A stretch of DNA of 64,000 nucleotides. It comes from Rhodococcus sp. P-2 (lineage in GTDB: Bacteria > Actinomycetota > Actinomycetes > Mycobacteriales > Mycobacteriaceae). The position numbers and the translations under genes are program-made. Positions 1 through 7,909 of the stretch are shown here, one piece after another; positions within the stretch are counted from its first letter, which is position 1; the number at the start of each line of letters is the position of its first letter. Location: the NCBI RefSeq assembly GCF_016598535.1, contig NZ_CP066779.1, forward strand, positions 3,966,053 through 4,030,052, in the 5' to 3' direction. The notes below the pieces were generated by a model, which saw nothing but the letters and a program-made list of their open reading frames with translations, was not told the DNA's origin and did no database searches.

Positions 1-567
1 CACTACGCGAACACCGACGCGGACGTGGCGTATGCACGCGCTCTGAAAACCATCGCGGAGCAGAACCCGAACGTGAAACTGGTACTCGTGTACACCGAAA
101 GCGGTGGAGGTGACCTCGAAGGTTTCTTCGATCGTGGGCACCTCGACGCGGTGGCGCCGTGGATCGCCGATCCGGACACGATCGACGCCCAGACATATCT
201 CTGCGGGCCTCCCGGACTGATGCGGGGAGTGCGTGAGGTATTCCGTGAGGTCGACGTCGAGCACCTGCTCAACACCGAGGAGTTCGCGCCGGCGGTGGCC
301 GAACCGGGTGAGGCCGGCGGCGAGGTGTCCTTCACCAAAAGTGGGGTGGCGGCCGAGAACTCCGGCGAAACTCTTCTCGAACAAGCTGAAGCTGCGGGCC
401 TCAATCCCGAATACGGATGCCGGATGGGAATCTGCTTCTCCTGCACCTCCGTCAAGAAGGCTGGTCGCACTCGCAACGTTCGCACCGGTGAGACAGACGA
501 CGAGCCGGACAAGAAGATCCAGCTGTGCGTCAGCGCTCCCGTCGGCGACGTCACCGTCGACATCTGA
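1..567 (+). CDS. Ferredoxin reductase with C-terminal 2Fe-2S domain (5' truncated), desaturase electron donor
   Basis: The reading frame is open from the first base, so the gene starts upstream of the window. The visible 188 codons cover the end of an NAD(P)-binding ferredoxin-reductase domain (LCGPPGLM around codon 65) and a plant-type 2Fe-2S domain with cysteines at visible codons 140, 145, 148 and 176 (C-x4-C-x2-C-x27-C). Such proteins pass electrons from NAD(P)H through FAD and the cluster to a membrane oxygenase. The desaturase gene begins 35 bases downstream. This is the same pair and order as M. tuberculosis Rv3230c-desA3, where Rv3230c is the known reductase partner. The partnership here is inferred from that context. 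Confidence 0.9.
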   Translation, partial: HYANTDADVAYARALKTIAEQNPNVKLVLVYTESGGGDLEGFFDRGHLDAVAPWIADPDTIDAQTYLCGPPGLMRGVREVFREVDVEHLLNTEEFAPAVAEPGEAGGEVSFTKSGVAAENSGETLLEQAEAAGLNPEYGCRMGICFSCTSVKKAGRTRNVRTGETDDEPDKKIQLCVSAPVGDVTVDI

Positions 568-602
568 AGTCCCATTTTCCACACGACTGTCTGGAGACCG
601 AC

Positions 603-1775
603 ATGTTTGGACTTTCACTTCCCACCCTCCCGTTCCTCGGCAACGGTTCCGATGCGAAGGACGATGCTCCCGTCGTCCTGACATACGAGCAGGTCGAGGA
701 GATCGGCCGTGAGTTGGATGCATTGCGTGATCGCACCGTCGCCTCGCTCGGTGCGGAGGATCGGGAGTACATCTACAAGATCATCAAGGCTCAGCGTGGT
801 TTCGAAGTCGCCGGTCGCGGCTTGATGTACCTCGGCTTCCTACCGCCGGTGTGGCTCGCGGCAGTCGGTGCACTGAGTGTGTCGAAGATCCTCGACAACA
901 TGGAGATCGGCCACAACGTCATGCACGGTCAGTACGACTGGATGCGTGAACCCGGGCTCAATTCCGAAGTCTTCGAATGGGATACGGTGTGCCCGGCCGA
1001 CCAGTGGCGCCACTCGCACAACTACATGCACCACACGTACACGAACATCCTCGGCAAAGACCGCGACATCGGATACGGAATCCTGCGTATCGACGACGCG
1101 CAGAAGTGGAACCCCTATTACCTCGGTAATCCGGTCTGGGCCTTTGCCTTGATGGTGCTCTTCGAGTGGGGCGTGATGATGCACGACCTCGAGATCGAGA
1201 ACGTCATCCAGGGCAAGCGCAAATGGCACGACGTCAAGCCGCTCCTGAAGGGCTGGTGGAACAAGGCGGGCAAGCAGGTCCTCAAGGACTACGTCATCTT
1301 CCCGGTTCTCACGGGGCCGCTGTTCGTGACCACTCTGGCGGGGAACGTCACTGCCAACCTGGTCCGGAACGTGTGGACGTATTCGATCATCTTCTGTGGC
1401 CATTTCCCCACCGGCGTACAGAGCTTCACCGAAGACGAGACGGCCGACGAGACTCGCGGCCAGTGGTACGTACGCCAGATGCTCGGCAGCGCCAACATCG
1501 AGGGGAGCCCGCTCTTCCACATCATGTCGGGCAACCTCTCGCACCAGATCGAGCACCACCTCTTCCCGGACCTGCCTGCGCATCGTTATCCGGAACTGGC
1601 TCCTCAGGTGAAAGAATTGTGTGTGAAGTACGGTTTGCCGTACAACACCGGTGGGTTCTTCAAGCAGATCGGTTCGGTGTGGGGCAAGATCTTCAAGCTC
1701 GCTCTTCCGCCCGGTTTGGTCAAGTCGAAGACCCCTCCCGGTGTTATCGTCGAGCGCCAGCGAACAGCAGCCTGA
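603..1775 (+). CDS. desA3: Membrane fatty acyl-CoA desaturase, DesA3 type
   Basis: This 390-aa integral membrane di-iron desaturase shows all three histidine boxes: HNVMH at 104-108, HSHNYMHH at 137-144 and HQIEHH at 314-319. Hydrophobic segments lie around 75-98, 195-215 and 245-275. By family it would introduce a Delta-9 double bond into stearoyl/palmitoyl-CoA at the membrane, using electrons from the upstream reductase. I chose ATG 603 because it follows that reductase closely and begins the conserved protein; a longer in-frame start at 525 lies inside the reductase gene. The assignment to DesA3 rather than another FA_desaturase paralogue rests on the reductase partner. Confidence 0.9.
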   Translation: MFGLSLPTLPFLGNGSDAKDDAPVVLTYEQVEEIGRELDALRDRTVASLGAEDREYIYKIIKAQRGFEVAGRGLMYLGFLPPVWLAAVGALSVSKILDNMEIGHNVMHGQYDWMREPGLNSEVFEWDTVCPADQWRHSHNYMHHTYTNILGKDRDIGYGILRIDDAQKWNPYYLGNPVWAFALMVLFEWGVMMHDLEIENVIQGKRKWHDVKPLLKGWWNKAGKQVLKDYVIFPVLTGPLFVTTLAGNVTANLVRNVWTYSIIFCGHFPTGVQSFTEDETADETRGQWYVRQMLGSANIEGSPLFHIMSGNLSHQIEHHLFPDLPAHRYPELAPQVKELCVKYGLPYNTGGFFKQIGSVWGKIFKLALPPGLVKSKTPPGVIVERQRTAA

Positions 1776-1788
1776 GAGGCACACACTG

Positions 1789-2034
1789 ATGGTCGGGAAA
1801 TTCGAACGCCGCAAGGACACGGTCCAGGAACTGACCGAAAGTGCAGCCAACCACGTGGGCTCGATCGCGATGATCATCGCCGGGGCTGTTCGAGACGTGA
1901 CGCGCGAGATCGGTGACTGGGTGTCCGACGGAATCGAGATGCGTGAGGCAGCGAAAAAGGCTGCGGCTGACGATCGTTCGGAGTCCGTGACCATCGAGCA
2001 CGACGACACTGATCCGCCCAAAGACTGGCGTTGA
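1789..2034 (+). CDS. Small hypothetical protein downstream of desaturase
   Basis: An 81-aa soluble-looking protein starts 13 bases after the desaturase stop, with GAGAGG eight bases before ATG 1789, so it is probably the third gene of the same operon. The first half has a short hydrophobic stretch (HVGSIAMIIAGAVRDVTREIGDW, about 23-45) that could form an amphipathic helix. The second half is charged (Lys/Ala-rich, then acidic) and ends DPPKDWR. I recognise no catalytic motif. It may be a membrane-associated accessory of the desaturase, but that is only inference from position. Confidence 0.7.
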   Translation: MVGKFERRKDTVQELTESAANHVGSIAMIIAGAVRDVTREIGDWVSDGIEMREAAKKAAADDRSESVTIEHDDTDPPKDWR

Positions 2035-2111
2035 TTCCAACTCTTCGATCGCCGAGACAGTAAGGCCGACGACCGGATCGCCCAACCGCGAGCCGTTTCG
2101 CCCGAACGACC

Positions 2112-2151
2112 ACGTTGCCCTCCGTCATCGATGACGGAGGGCAACGTGGGT
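2112..2151. terminator. 40-bp perfect palindrome between convergent operons
   Basis: A perfect inverted repeat with no loop spacer: arms CCACGTTGCCCTCCGTCATC and its exact complement. It lies 78 bases after the small desaturase-operon gene (+) and 64 bases after the last small peptide gene (-). There is no T tract on either side. It most likely acts as a bidirectional, T-less terminator of the kind common in actinobacteria. Confidence 0.7.
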
Positions 2152-2214
2152 TTCATGGACTGTTTCGGCGATCGAAGACGCGGATCGAACACCGATCCGA
2201 TCACAAGTGAGGTC

Positions 2215-2382
2215 CTAAGCAGCGCTTCCGAGGCTCGCCGAGTCGAAGCTGCCGAGCCCGGTGCTACCGAGACCGCTGCTACCGACCCCGCCCAACGCGA
2301 GCGCATTGCTGCTGCCCGCGCTCAGAAGCTGGACGATGATGTTGATGACGATGGGGTCGCCGGTGAGCGGAATTGTAGGCAC
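2215..2382 (-). CDS. Small Gly/Ser-tailed peptide 1
   Basis: This 55-aa peptide starts at GTG 2382, with AGCAGG seven bases upstream. It begins VPTIPLTGDPIVINIIVQLL, a hydrophobic stretch, followed by a tail made almost only of Gly, Ser, Leu and Ala with repeated GLGS/LGS units. It is the last of three closely spaced minus-strand peptide genes ending at the palindrome 2112-2151. The PIVI core resembles FPIVIKDI in the peptide at 11741-11884. No recognised domain and no classical signal peptide are visible. The function is unknown; a membrane-active or cell-envelope peptide is one possibility. Confidence 0.6.
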   Translation of the reverse strand: MPTIPLTGDPIVINIIVQLLSAGSSNALALGGVGSSGLGSTGLGSFDSASLGSAA

Positions 2383-2462
2383 AGGGGGACCTGCTTTCTG
2401 TTTCGAGATGTGGTGAGGATGTGAGCGGCGACGGGATCGTCGACGTGGTCGGGAAGGCTGTT

Positions 2463-2576
2463 TCAGGCACTTCCGGTGCTGCCGAGCGACACGATCGAGC
2501 CGTTGCCGAAGCCGAGTGCTCGGGAGAGTGAGCCGAAGTCGATGACCAGGCTGCCCAGGGTGTGCTGGTTTATCAC
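2463..2576 (-). CDS. Small Gly/Ser-rich peptide 2
   Basis: A 37-aa ORF starts at GTG 2576, preceded by an ACAGGAA ribosome-binding site at a spacing of five. The sequence opens VINQHTLGSLVIDFGSLSRA and continues with LGFGNGSIVSLGSTGSA, so LGS/GSL units recur along its whole length. It sits between peptides 3 and 1 (gaps of 49 and 80 bases) on the same strand. It is the weakest of the set because of its size, but its start signals, placement and composition match its neighbours. Confidence 0.5.
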   Translation of the reverse strand: MINQHTLGSLVIDFGSLSRALGFGNGSIVSLGSTGSA

Positions 2577-2625
2577 GGTGGTTCCTGTCTGTACCGCGAC
2601 TTGGTGATGCGAGCGGATAAGTCGA

Positions 2626-2769
2626 TCAGGGAGCAGGCGTCGTGGGAGTTTCGCCGCCGCCGCCGATCGGAGAGTTGTCGGTGTAGAGGAAACTGCTGCC
2701 GGCGTTGAACATCTGTAGGACGGTGTTCAAAACGACGGCCAAAGCGCCTGTGGTTGGTGCGGCGATCAT
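2626..2769 (-). CDS. Small Gly-tailed peptide 3
   Basis: A 47-aa peptide starts at ATG 2769, with a strong AGGAG site eight bases upstream. Residues 9-22 (ALAVVLNTVLQMFN) form a hydrophobic or amphipathic helix, followed by NAGSS and a Gly-rich stretch (IGGGGE) and a Thr/Pro end. The VLQMFNAGS segment closely matches ILQLFNAGS in peptide 4, so the two are paralogues. It is probably the first gene of the operon peptide 3, 2, 1. I do not recognise a described family. Confidence 0.65.
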   Translation of the reverse strand: MIAAPTTGALAVVLNTVLQMFNAGSSFLYTDNSPIGGGGETPTTPAP

Positions 2770-2848
2770 GTGCTTGCTCCTGGTTTCAGCGGTGGCGACG
2801 TGGTGGTCACCGTGGTCACCGCCCTCACAGTGTCAGGCGGCTTGGAGC

Positions 2849-2883
2849 GGGCCCTGTGCGAGAGATTCTCTCGCACAGGGCCC
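2849..2883 (-). terminator. Hairpin after peptide 4
   Basis: A 16-bp perfect stem (GGGCCCTGTGCGAGAG) with a 3-base loop begins 11 bases after the peptide 4 stop codon. There is no T tract. It separates peptide 4 from the peptide 3-2-1 operon and probably terminates transcription from the right. Confidence 0.75.
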
Positions 2884-2893
2884 GAGATTCGTC

Positions 2894-3007
2894 CTAGGAG
2901 ACGCCGCCGCCATCCGTCGAGCCCGTGCCGGTGCTGCCCGCGTTGAACAGCTGCAGGATGGTGTCGAAGAAGGCACCGAGGAGAGCGTTATCCTGGCCGT
3001 TGATCAT
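2894..3007 (-). CDS. Small Gly/Ser-tailed peptide 4
   Basis: A 37-aa peptide starts at ATG 3007 behind a GGGGAAAA ribosome-binding stretch; a longer in-frame ORF upstream lacks comparable start signals. Residues 8-21 (ALLGAFFDTILQLF) are hydrophobic, followed by the shared NAGS and a Gly/Thr/Ser tail ending TDGGGVS. It is paralogous to peptide 3. It lies 125 bases downstream of the pucR-type regulator gene on the same strand, with its own presumptive promoter in that gap and a hairpin terminator directly after it. Confidence 0.65.
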   Translation of the reverse strand: MINGQDNALLGAFFDTILQLFNAGSTGTGSTDGGGVS

Positions 3008-3132
3008 GTTTTTCCCCTTAATTGTTACTGGTTTGCGCGGTGATTCGCACCACACTTTTATAGCCCGGCTCGATACGAAAAAGTGGGGTCGAGGCTCTAT
3101 GCGTGGACAGCTAATAGCGAGGATGTGAGTGT

Positions 3133-4392
3133 TCACACTTTCGCTGGACGATTGTCCATATCAGTGCTGGCGAAGGTCAGAGAGATCATGGCAGCGCGCA
3201 GTTTGAGCAGCTCAGAGGGTAGTGCCGGATCCAATCCGGTCAGGGTTGCGATGCGCTTGATGCGGTTGTCGACGGTGTTCGTGTGTAGACCGAGCGCCGA
3301 CGCGGTGCGCTGACGGTGCTGGCCGTTGGCGAGGTGGATGGACAACGTCTGCAATAGTTCTGGATTTCCGTCGAGCGGCTTGAGGAGATTGATCAGGCTG
3401 TCGCGGCCTGCGCCACTGCGAGTCAGTTGATACTCGAGCGCGAGGTCTTCCATTCGGTACGACCGCGCCGGCAGTCTGAGCCGCCGCACGAGTTGCGCCA
3501 ATTCGTGAGTGGTTGCTTGGGCGGCGGCGATATCACCGACGGCGGCGCTCTCGGCGATCGCTGTGATCTCCACCCCCACAGTCGCGCGCGCACGTTGGAT
3601 GACCTCGCACACCGTTCTCCAGTCGGGCGTGCCTTCGATCAGGACCAGACCACGTTGCGGTGCGGGCGCTTCGAGCAGTGCCGACCCGAAGTGGGCCGCG
3701 ATCTTCGACTGAGCGACGGAGAGGTCACGATAGGCCTGTATGCGCTGGTGATTGCCATTCCGGGCTCCCGGACGAGTGGGCGGCAGGTTCACCAGGAGCC
3801 GTAGGACGAGATAGCGGGGTGCGAGTTCGATGCCCATCTGCAACGCAAGTTGGGTGGGATCGTCGCCGTCCAACATGGCTTTCACGAGCGCGCCGGCGGA
3901 GTATTCCCCGAGTTGGGAACCGGCTGGAAGAGCCGAGAGATAGCTGATCGAGATGAACGAGTGAAGCCGCTGCGCGAGTGCGAACAAGAACTCGTTGAGA
4001 TCCCCGAGATTGTCGGAGTCCTCGGCGTCGGCCCTGCTGAGGATGAGGGTGCGAAAAGTGCTGATGCCCTCGTTGGTCAAGTTGAGGATCGCGCTGAGTG
4101 GCACCCCTTTCAATGCCTGTTGGACGGTCATCGTATGAATGCCGTCCAACTCTTGGTCGGTAGGGAGTTTGCGGTGATCCAACAGCTGGATCCCCACTTG
4201 GAGCCCCTGCACGATCACCGCAATCAATTCCCGACGTACTGCCTCCGTTTGGAGGGAAGTCAACGTCGGGTTGGCACGGGACAGGTGATCTACGAGATCG
4301 CTTGCCAGTGGGATGACGTCGTTGACCGCTGTGGAGGCGGGCTTGCCTCCCAACATGAGCGGTCCCGGGTTGTTCAGCAGCGCTGGGGACAT
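3133..4392 (-). CDS. PucR/CdaR-type transcriptional regulator
   Basis: A 419-aa protein starts at ATG 4392 behind an excellent AGAGGAGG site; the ORF extends further upstream without start signals. The N-terminal part (about 25-130) resembles an RsbR-like/PucR sensory region, the middle (about 160-320) a GGDEF-like CdaR domain, and the C-terminus (about 350-400) is a PucR-type helix-turn-helix with the typical LHTNTVDNRI segment. Such proteins bind DNA and respond to small metabolites. The neighbouring tiny-peptide genes on the same strand are plausible targets. GGAC/GTCC half-sites lie upstream of the gene and at its 3' end. Confidence 0.85.
   Translation of the reverse strand: MSPALLNNPGPLMLGGKPASTAVNDVIPLASDLVDHLSRANPTLTSLQTEAVRRELIAVIVQGLQVGIQLLDHRKLPTDQELDGIHTMTVQQALKGVPLSAILNLTNEGISTFRTLILSRADAEDSDNLGDLNEFLFALAQRLHSFISISYLSALPAGSQLGEYSAGALVKAMLDGDDPTQLALQMGIELAPRYLVLRLLVNLPPTRPGARNGNHQRIQAYRDLSVAQSKIAAHFGSALLEAPAPQRGLVLIEGTPDWRTVCEVIQRARATVGVEITAIAESAAVGDIAAAQATTHELAQLVRRLRLPARSYRMEDLALEYQLTRSGAGRDSLINLLKPLDGNPELLQTLSIHLANGQHRQRTASALGLHTNTVDNRIKRIATLTGLDPALPSELLKLRAAMISLTFASTDMDNRPAKV
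3145..3158. promoter_or_regulatory. Inverted repeat TGGAC-N4-GTCCA upstream of peptide 4
   Basis: TGGACGATTGTCCA is an inverted repeat with a 4-base spacer, located at the very end of the pucR-type gene and about 140 bases upstream of peptide 4. The same half-sites recur upstream of the regulator and near gdhA. An operator role is inferred only. Confidence 0.3.
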
Positions 4393-4746
4393 GGGGTGGC
4401 CTCCTCTTGACAGGTGCGTCGCCTGGCACAGGCACCCGGAGGCTCGGCGCGTCACGAAGCGGGATACACGCTGAGGCCTTGTTCGGGGGCATACTCGCCG
4501 CTGAAATTTGCGGATCGAATTGCGCCAGGCGTTGTGATTTCTACCACATGAACGACTGTCCAACTGTGAAATGGACAAATGTGAAGATAAGTCCATATGC
4601 CCCACGCGCTCCGGACCTAAACAATCGTCCACTTACGCTGTTTTTCGACGTCAGAGCGGAAAACGATTCGGCAGACACCACGAGTCCCGTCTGGCATCAT
4701 TGCCGGCGCCAACGGTGATCGTCGCGGGTGATTTGCTCAGATCGAG
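4393..4746. other. Intergenic region with the presumed pucR-type promoter
   Basis: No convincing gene. This stretch is more AT-rich than its surroundings between 4500 and 4680 and carries the repeated GTCCA/TGGAC half-sites listed separately. It must contain the promoter for the leftward regulator gene. Confidence 0.5.
4558..4631. promoter_or_regulatory. Cluster of GTCCA/TGGAC half-sites upstream of the regulator
   Basis: Half-sites at 4558-4562 (GTCCA), 4572-4576 (TGGAC), 4591-4595 (GTCCA) and 4627-4631 (GTCCA) lie 165-240 bases upstream of the regulator's ATG. The spacing is irregular, so this is only a candidate autoregulatory region. Confidence 0.3.
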
Positions 4747-4786
4747 CTCGAGGGCCCTGGGTCCTCGAGGACCCAGGGCCCTCGAG
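4747..4786. terminator. 40-bp perfect palindrome downstream of gdhA
   Basis: A perfect loopless palindrome built from CTCGAGGGCCCTGGGTCCTC and its complement, about 93 bases after the gdhA stop codon (minus strand). It has no T tract and is probably the gdhA terminator. Confidence 0.7.
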
Positions 4787-4878
4787 GCCTAGGTGGTGAT
4801 TCGACCAGTCCGACGTACGGGAACCGGATCAGGGTGAAGTCACCCTTTTCTGTACTGCTGTCTGTGTTGCGGAAATCT

Positions 4879-6225
<1,347 letters not shown>

Positions 6226-6250
6226 TCACCTACCTCGTTGTGAGAACTCT

Positions 6251-6266
6251 TTTACATTTCCGTTAC
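6251..6266 (-). promoter_or_regulatory. Candidate GlnR box upstream of gdhA
   Basis: Read on the minus strand the sequence is GTAAC-GGAAAT-GTAAA, close to the actinobacterial GlnR pattern GTnAC-n6-GnAAC, and it sits 30-45 bases before the gdhA start. The match is imperfect in the second half-site. Confidence 0.35.
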
Positions 6267-6292
6267 ATACTAGGCGCCTTTATTGCTGTATC

Positions 6293-6304
6293 GGACAACT
6301 GTCC
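6293..6304. promoter_or_regulatory. Inverted repeat GGAC-N4-GTCC between gdhA and the DUF4185 gene
   Basis: GGACAACTGTCC has the same half-sites and spacer length as the repeat at 3145-3158. It lies 71 bases upstream of gdhA and 170 bases upstream of the divergent secreted-protein gene. The protein that binds it is unknown. Confidence 0.3.
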
Positions 6305-6474
6305 TGTGAAGGTGAAATCGGACACAGCTGCCACTTGTGTCAGTTGAACGGGCGATTTATAACAATTTGCTCAGCTTTCACTCTCTTAACACAGTCCAAA
6401 TGGTTTGCTTCTGCGGTCGGGGATCACTGTGCCTGTGGTCCGAACGCGAGTCGAAATGATCAGAGGGGCTGCAC

Positions 6475-7827
6475 GTGCGTAAAAAACACTCCATGTCGGC
6501 GATGTTGTCGATAGGCGTCGTCACGATTGCCGCGACGATCGCCGCAGCACCGTCTGCGTCGGCGATCGGTGGACCGTGTGGTTCGGGAGGAAGTGGCTCC
6601 GCCGGATCGATGACGGGTTCGCTCGGATCCCTGACCGGATCTCTCGGCAGTGGTTCAGCAGGTACGGGATCCCTCGCCAACGCGTTGCCGTGGATCACCG
6701 GCGCTCCCAACGGCGCTCTACCGGTGCTGACCGGCCGGACCAAGGCAATCGAAATGGTCACCGGCCCGGGCAGCCCGAACAACACCATCGAGCGGTTCAA
6801 CGTGTCGGGAACCGACCTCGGAATCATGTGGGACAACGGTCTTTCAGGGCCCGATCACGACGTTCTGATGGCCTTCGGCGACACGGTGGGTGATTGCGAC
6901 ACCCCAGGAGACGACTGGCGCAGCAACGTGTTGTTCCGCAGCAACGACACCGCCATTGCCGACGGAATGAAGATCGACAGCTCACCTTTGGACGGACCCA
7001 ATCATTCCAAGGAGATCATTCCGGGATTCGGTATCCCGGGGGAGTTCACGACCATCCCCACAGCTGGAATCTCCTACGGCGGTGTGCAATACATCAGGTT
7101 CATGTCTGTTCGGTCCTGGGACGAACCCGGTGCCTGGACCACCAACTACTCGGCCCTGGCTTTCTCGACAGACAACGGTGAGAACTGGGAACTCGATCCC
7201 GCGACAGTTCGCGCCAATACGGAAGGACTCGGTATTCCGGGGATTCCGGCAGTATCTCCGATCAATTCCAACTTCCAGCAGAGCGCCTTCCTCGACGGCC
7301 GGGACGGCTACATCTACGAATACGGAACTCCCTCAGGTCGTTTCGGCAAGGCGATCCTGGCGCGGGTGGCCGGAGCGGACATCAGAAACCTCGGCGCCTA
7401 CGAATACTGGGACGGATCCGGTTGGAGCCCACGCGATACCGATGCCGTTCAGGTCATCAAGGCACCCGTCAGTGAGCTCGCAGTGCAATGGAACGACTAC
7501 CTGAACAAGTACGTCGCCATGTACACCAGCGCCGAGGGCAATCTCGTGATCCGTCAGGCTGATCAGCCGCAGGGACCGTGGAGCGGTACCCAAACTCTGC
7601 TGAGCGGAATCACGTTGCCCGCGTTGTACGGCGGATTCATGCACCCGTGGGCGAGCGGACAGTTCCTCGAATTCGTTGCTACGACGTGGGACCGTTACAA
7701 CGTCATCTACATGCGGACCGATTTGAACGGACTCAAGATGGCGTCGTCCGATTCTCGCGATCGGCCGGACCCGGCGACGACCGGCGAGGCACGCGTCCTC
7801 GAGGTCACGATGCCGGAAGACCGCTAG
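6475..7827 (+). CDS. Secreted DUF4185 domain protein
   Basis: A 450-aa exported protein starting at GTG 6475 behind AGAGGGG. It has a clear Sec signal peptide (MRKKHS..., cleavage after ASA near residue 30), a Gly/Ser low-complexity stretch with repeated GSLGS/TGSLGS units (about 34-68), then a DUF4185 domain: a beta-rich fold with sialidase/glycosidase-like blades such as LMAFGDTVGDC and RFMSVRSWDEPG. The substrate is unknown; cell-wall or exopolysaccharide sugars are plausible. It is monocistronic and followed by a strong hairpin. The GSLGS linker resembles the tails of other secreted proteins and peptides in this window. Confidence 0.85.
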   Translation: MRKKHSMSAMLSIGVVTIAATIAAAPSASAIGGPCGSGGSGSAGSMTGSLGSLTGSLGSGSAGTGSLANALPWITGAPNGALPVLTGRTKAIEMVTGPGSPNNTIERFNVSGTDLGIMWDNGLSGPDHDVLMAFGDTVGDCDTPGDDWRSNVLFRSNDTAIADGMKIDSSPLDGPNHSKEIIPGFGIPGEFTTIPTAGISYGGVQYIRFMSVRSWDEPGAWTTNYSALAFSTDNGENWELDPATVRANTEGLGIPGIPAVSPINSNFQQSAFLDGRDGYIYEYGTPSGRFGKAILARVAGADIRNLGAYEYWDGSGWSPRDTDAVQVIKAPVSELAVQWNDYLNKYVAMYTSAEGNLVIRQADQPQGPWSGTQTLLSGITLPALYGGFMHPWASGQFLEFVATTWDRYNVIYMRTDLNGLKMASSDSRDRPDPATTGEARVLEVTMPEDR

Positions 7828-7848
7828 CCGAGCAAGCTTCGACAACTA

Positions 7849-7878
7849 TGGCCTGCAACTCGATCGAGTTGCAGGCCA
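7849..7878. terminator. Bidirectional terminator, 30-bp palindrome
   Basis: A perfect palindrome (TGGCCTGCAACTCGA and its complement) followed by CAGTTTTG on the plus strand. It lies between the convergent DUF4185 and glutamine synthetase genes. Confidence 0.85.
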
Positions 7879-7909
7879 CAGTTTTGTGGGCGTTGATTTT
7901 CGGTGATGC

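Noticed and set aside
840..2306. 488-aa minus-strand ORF across the desaturase
   Set aside because: It covers the antisense of desA3 and the following gene and runs into the palindrome; compositionally a shadow.
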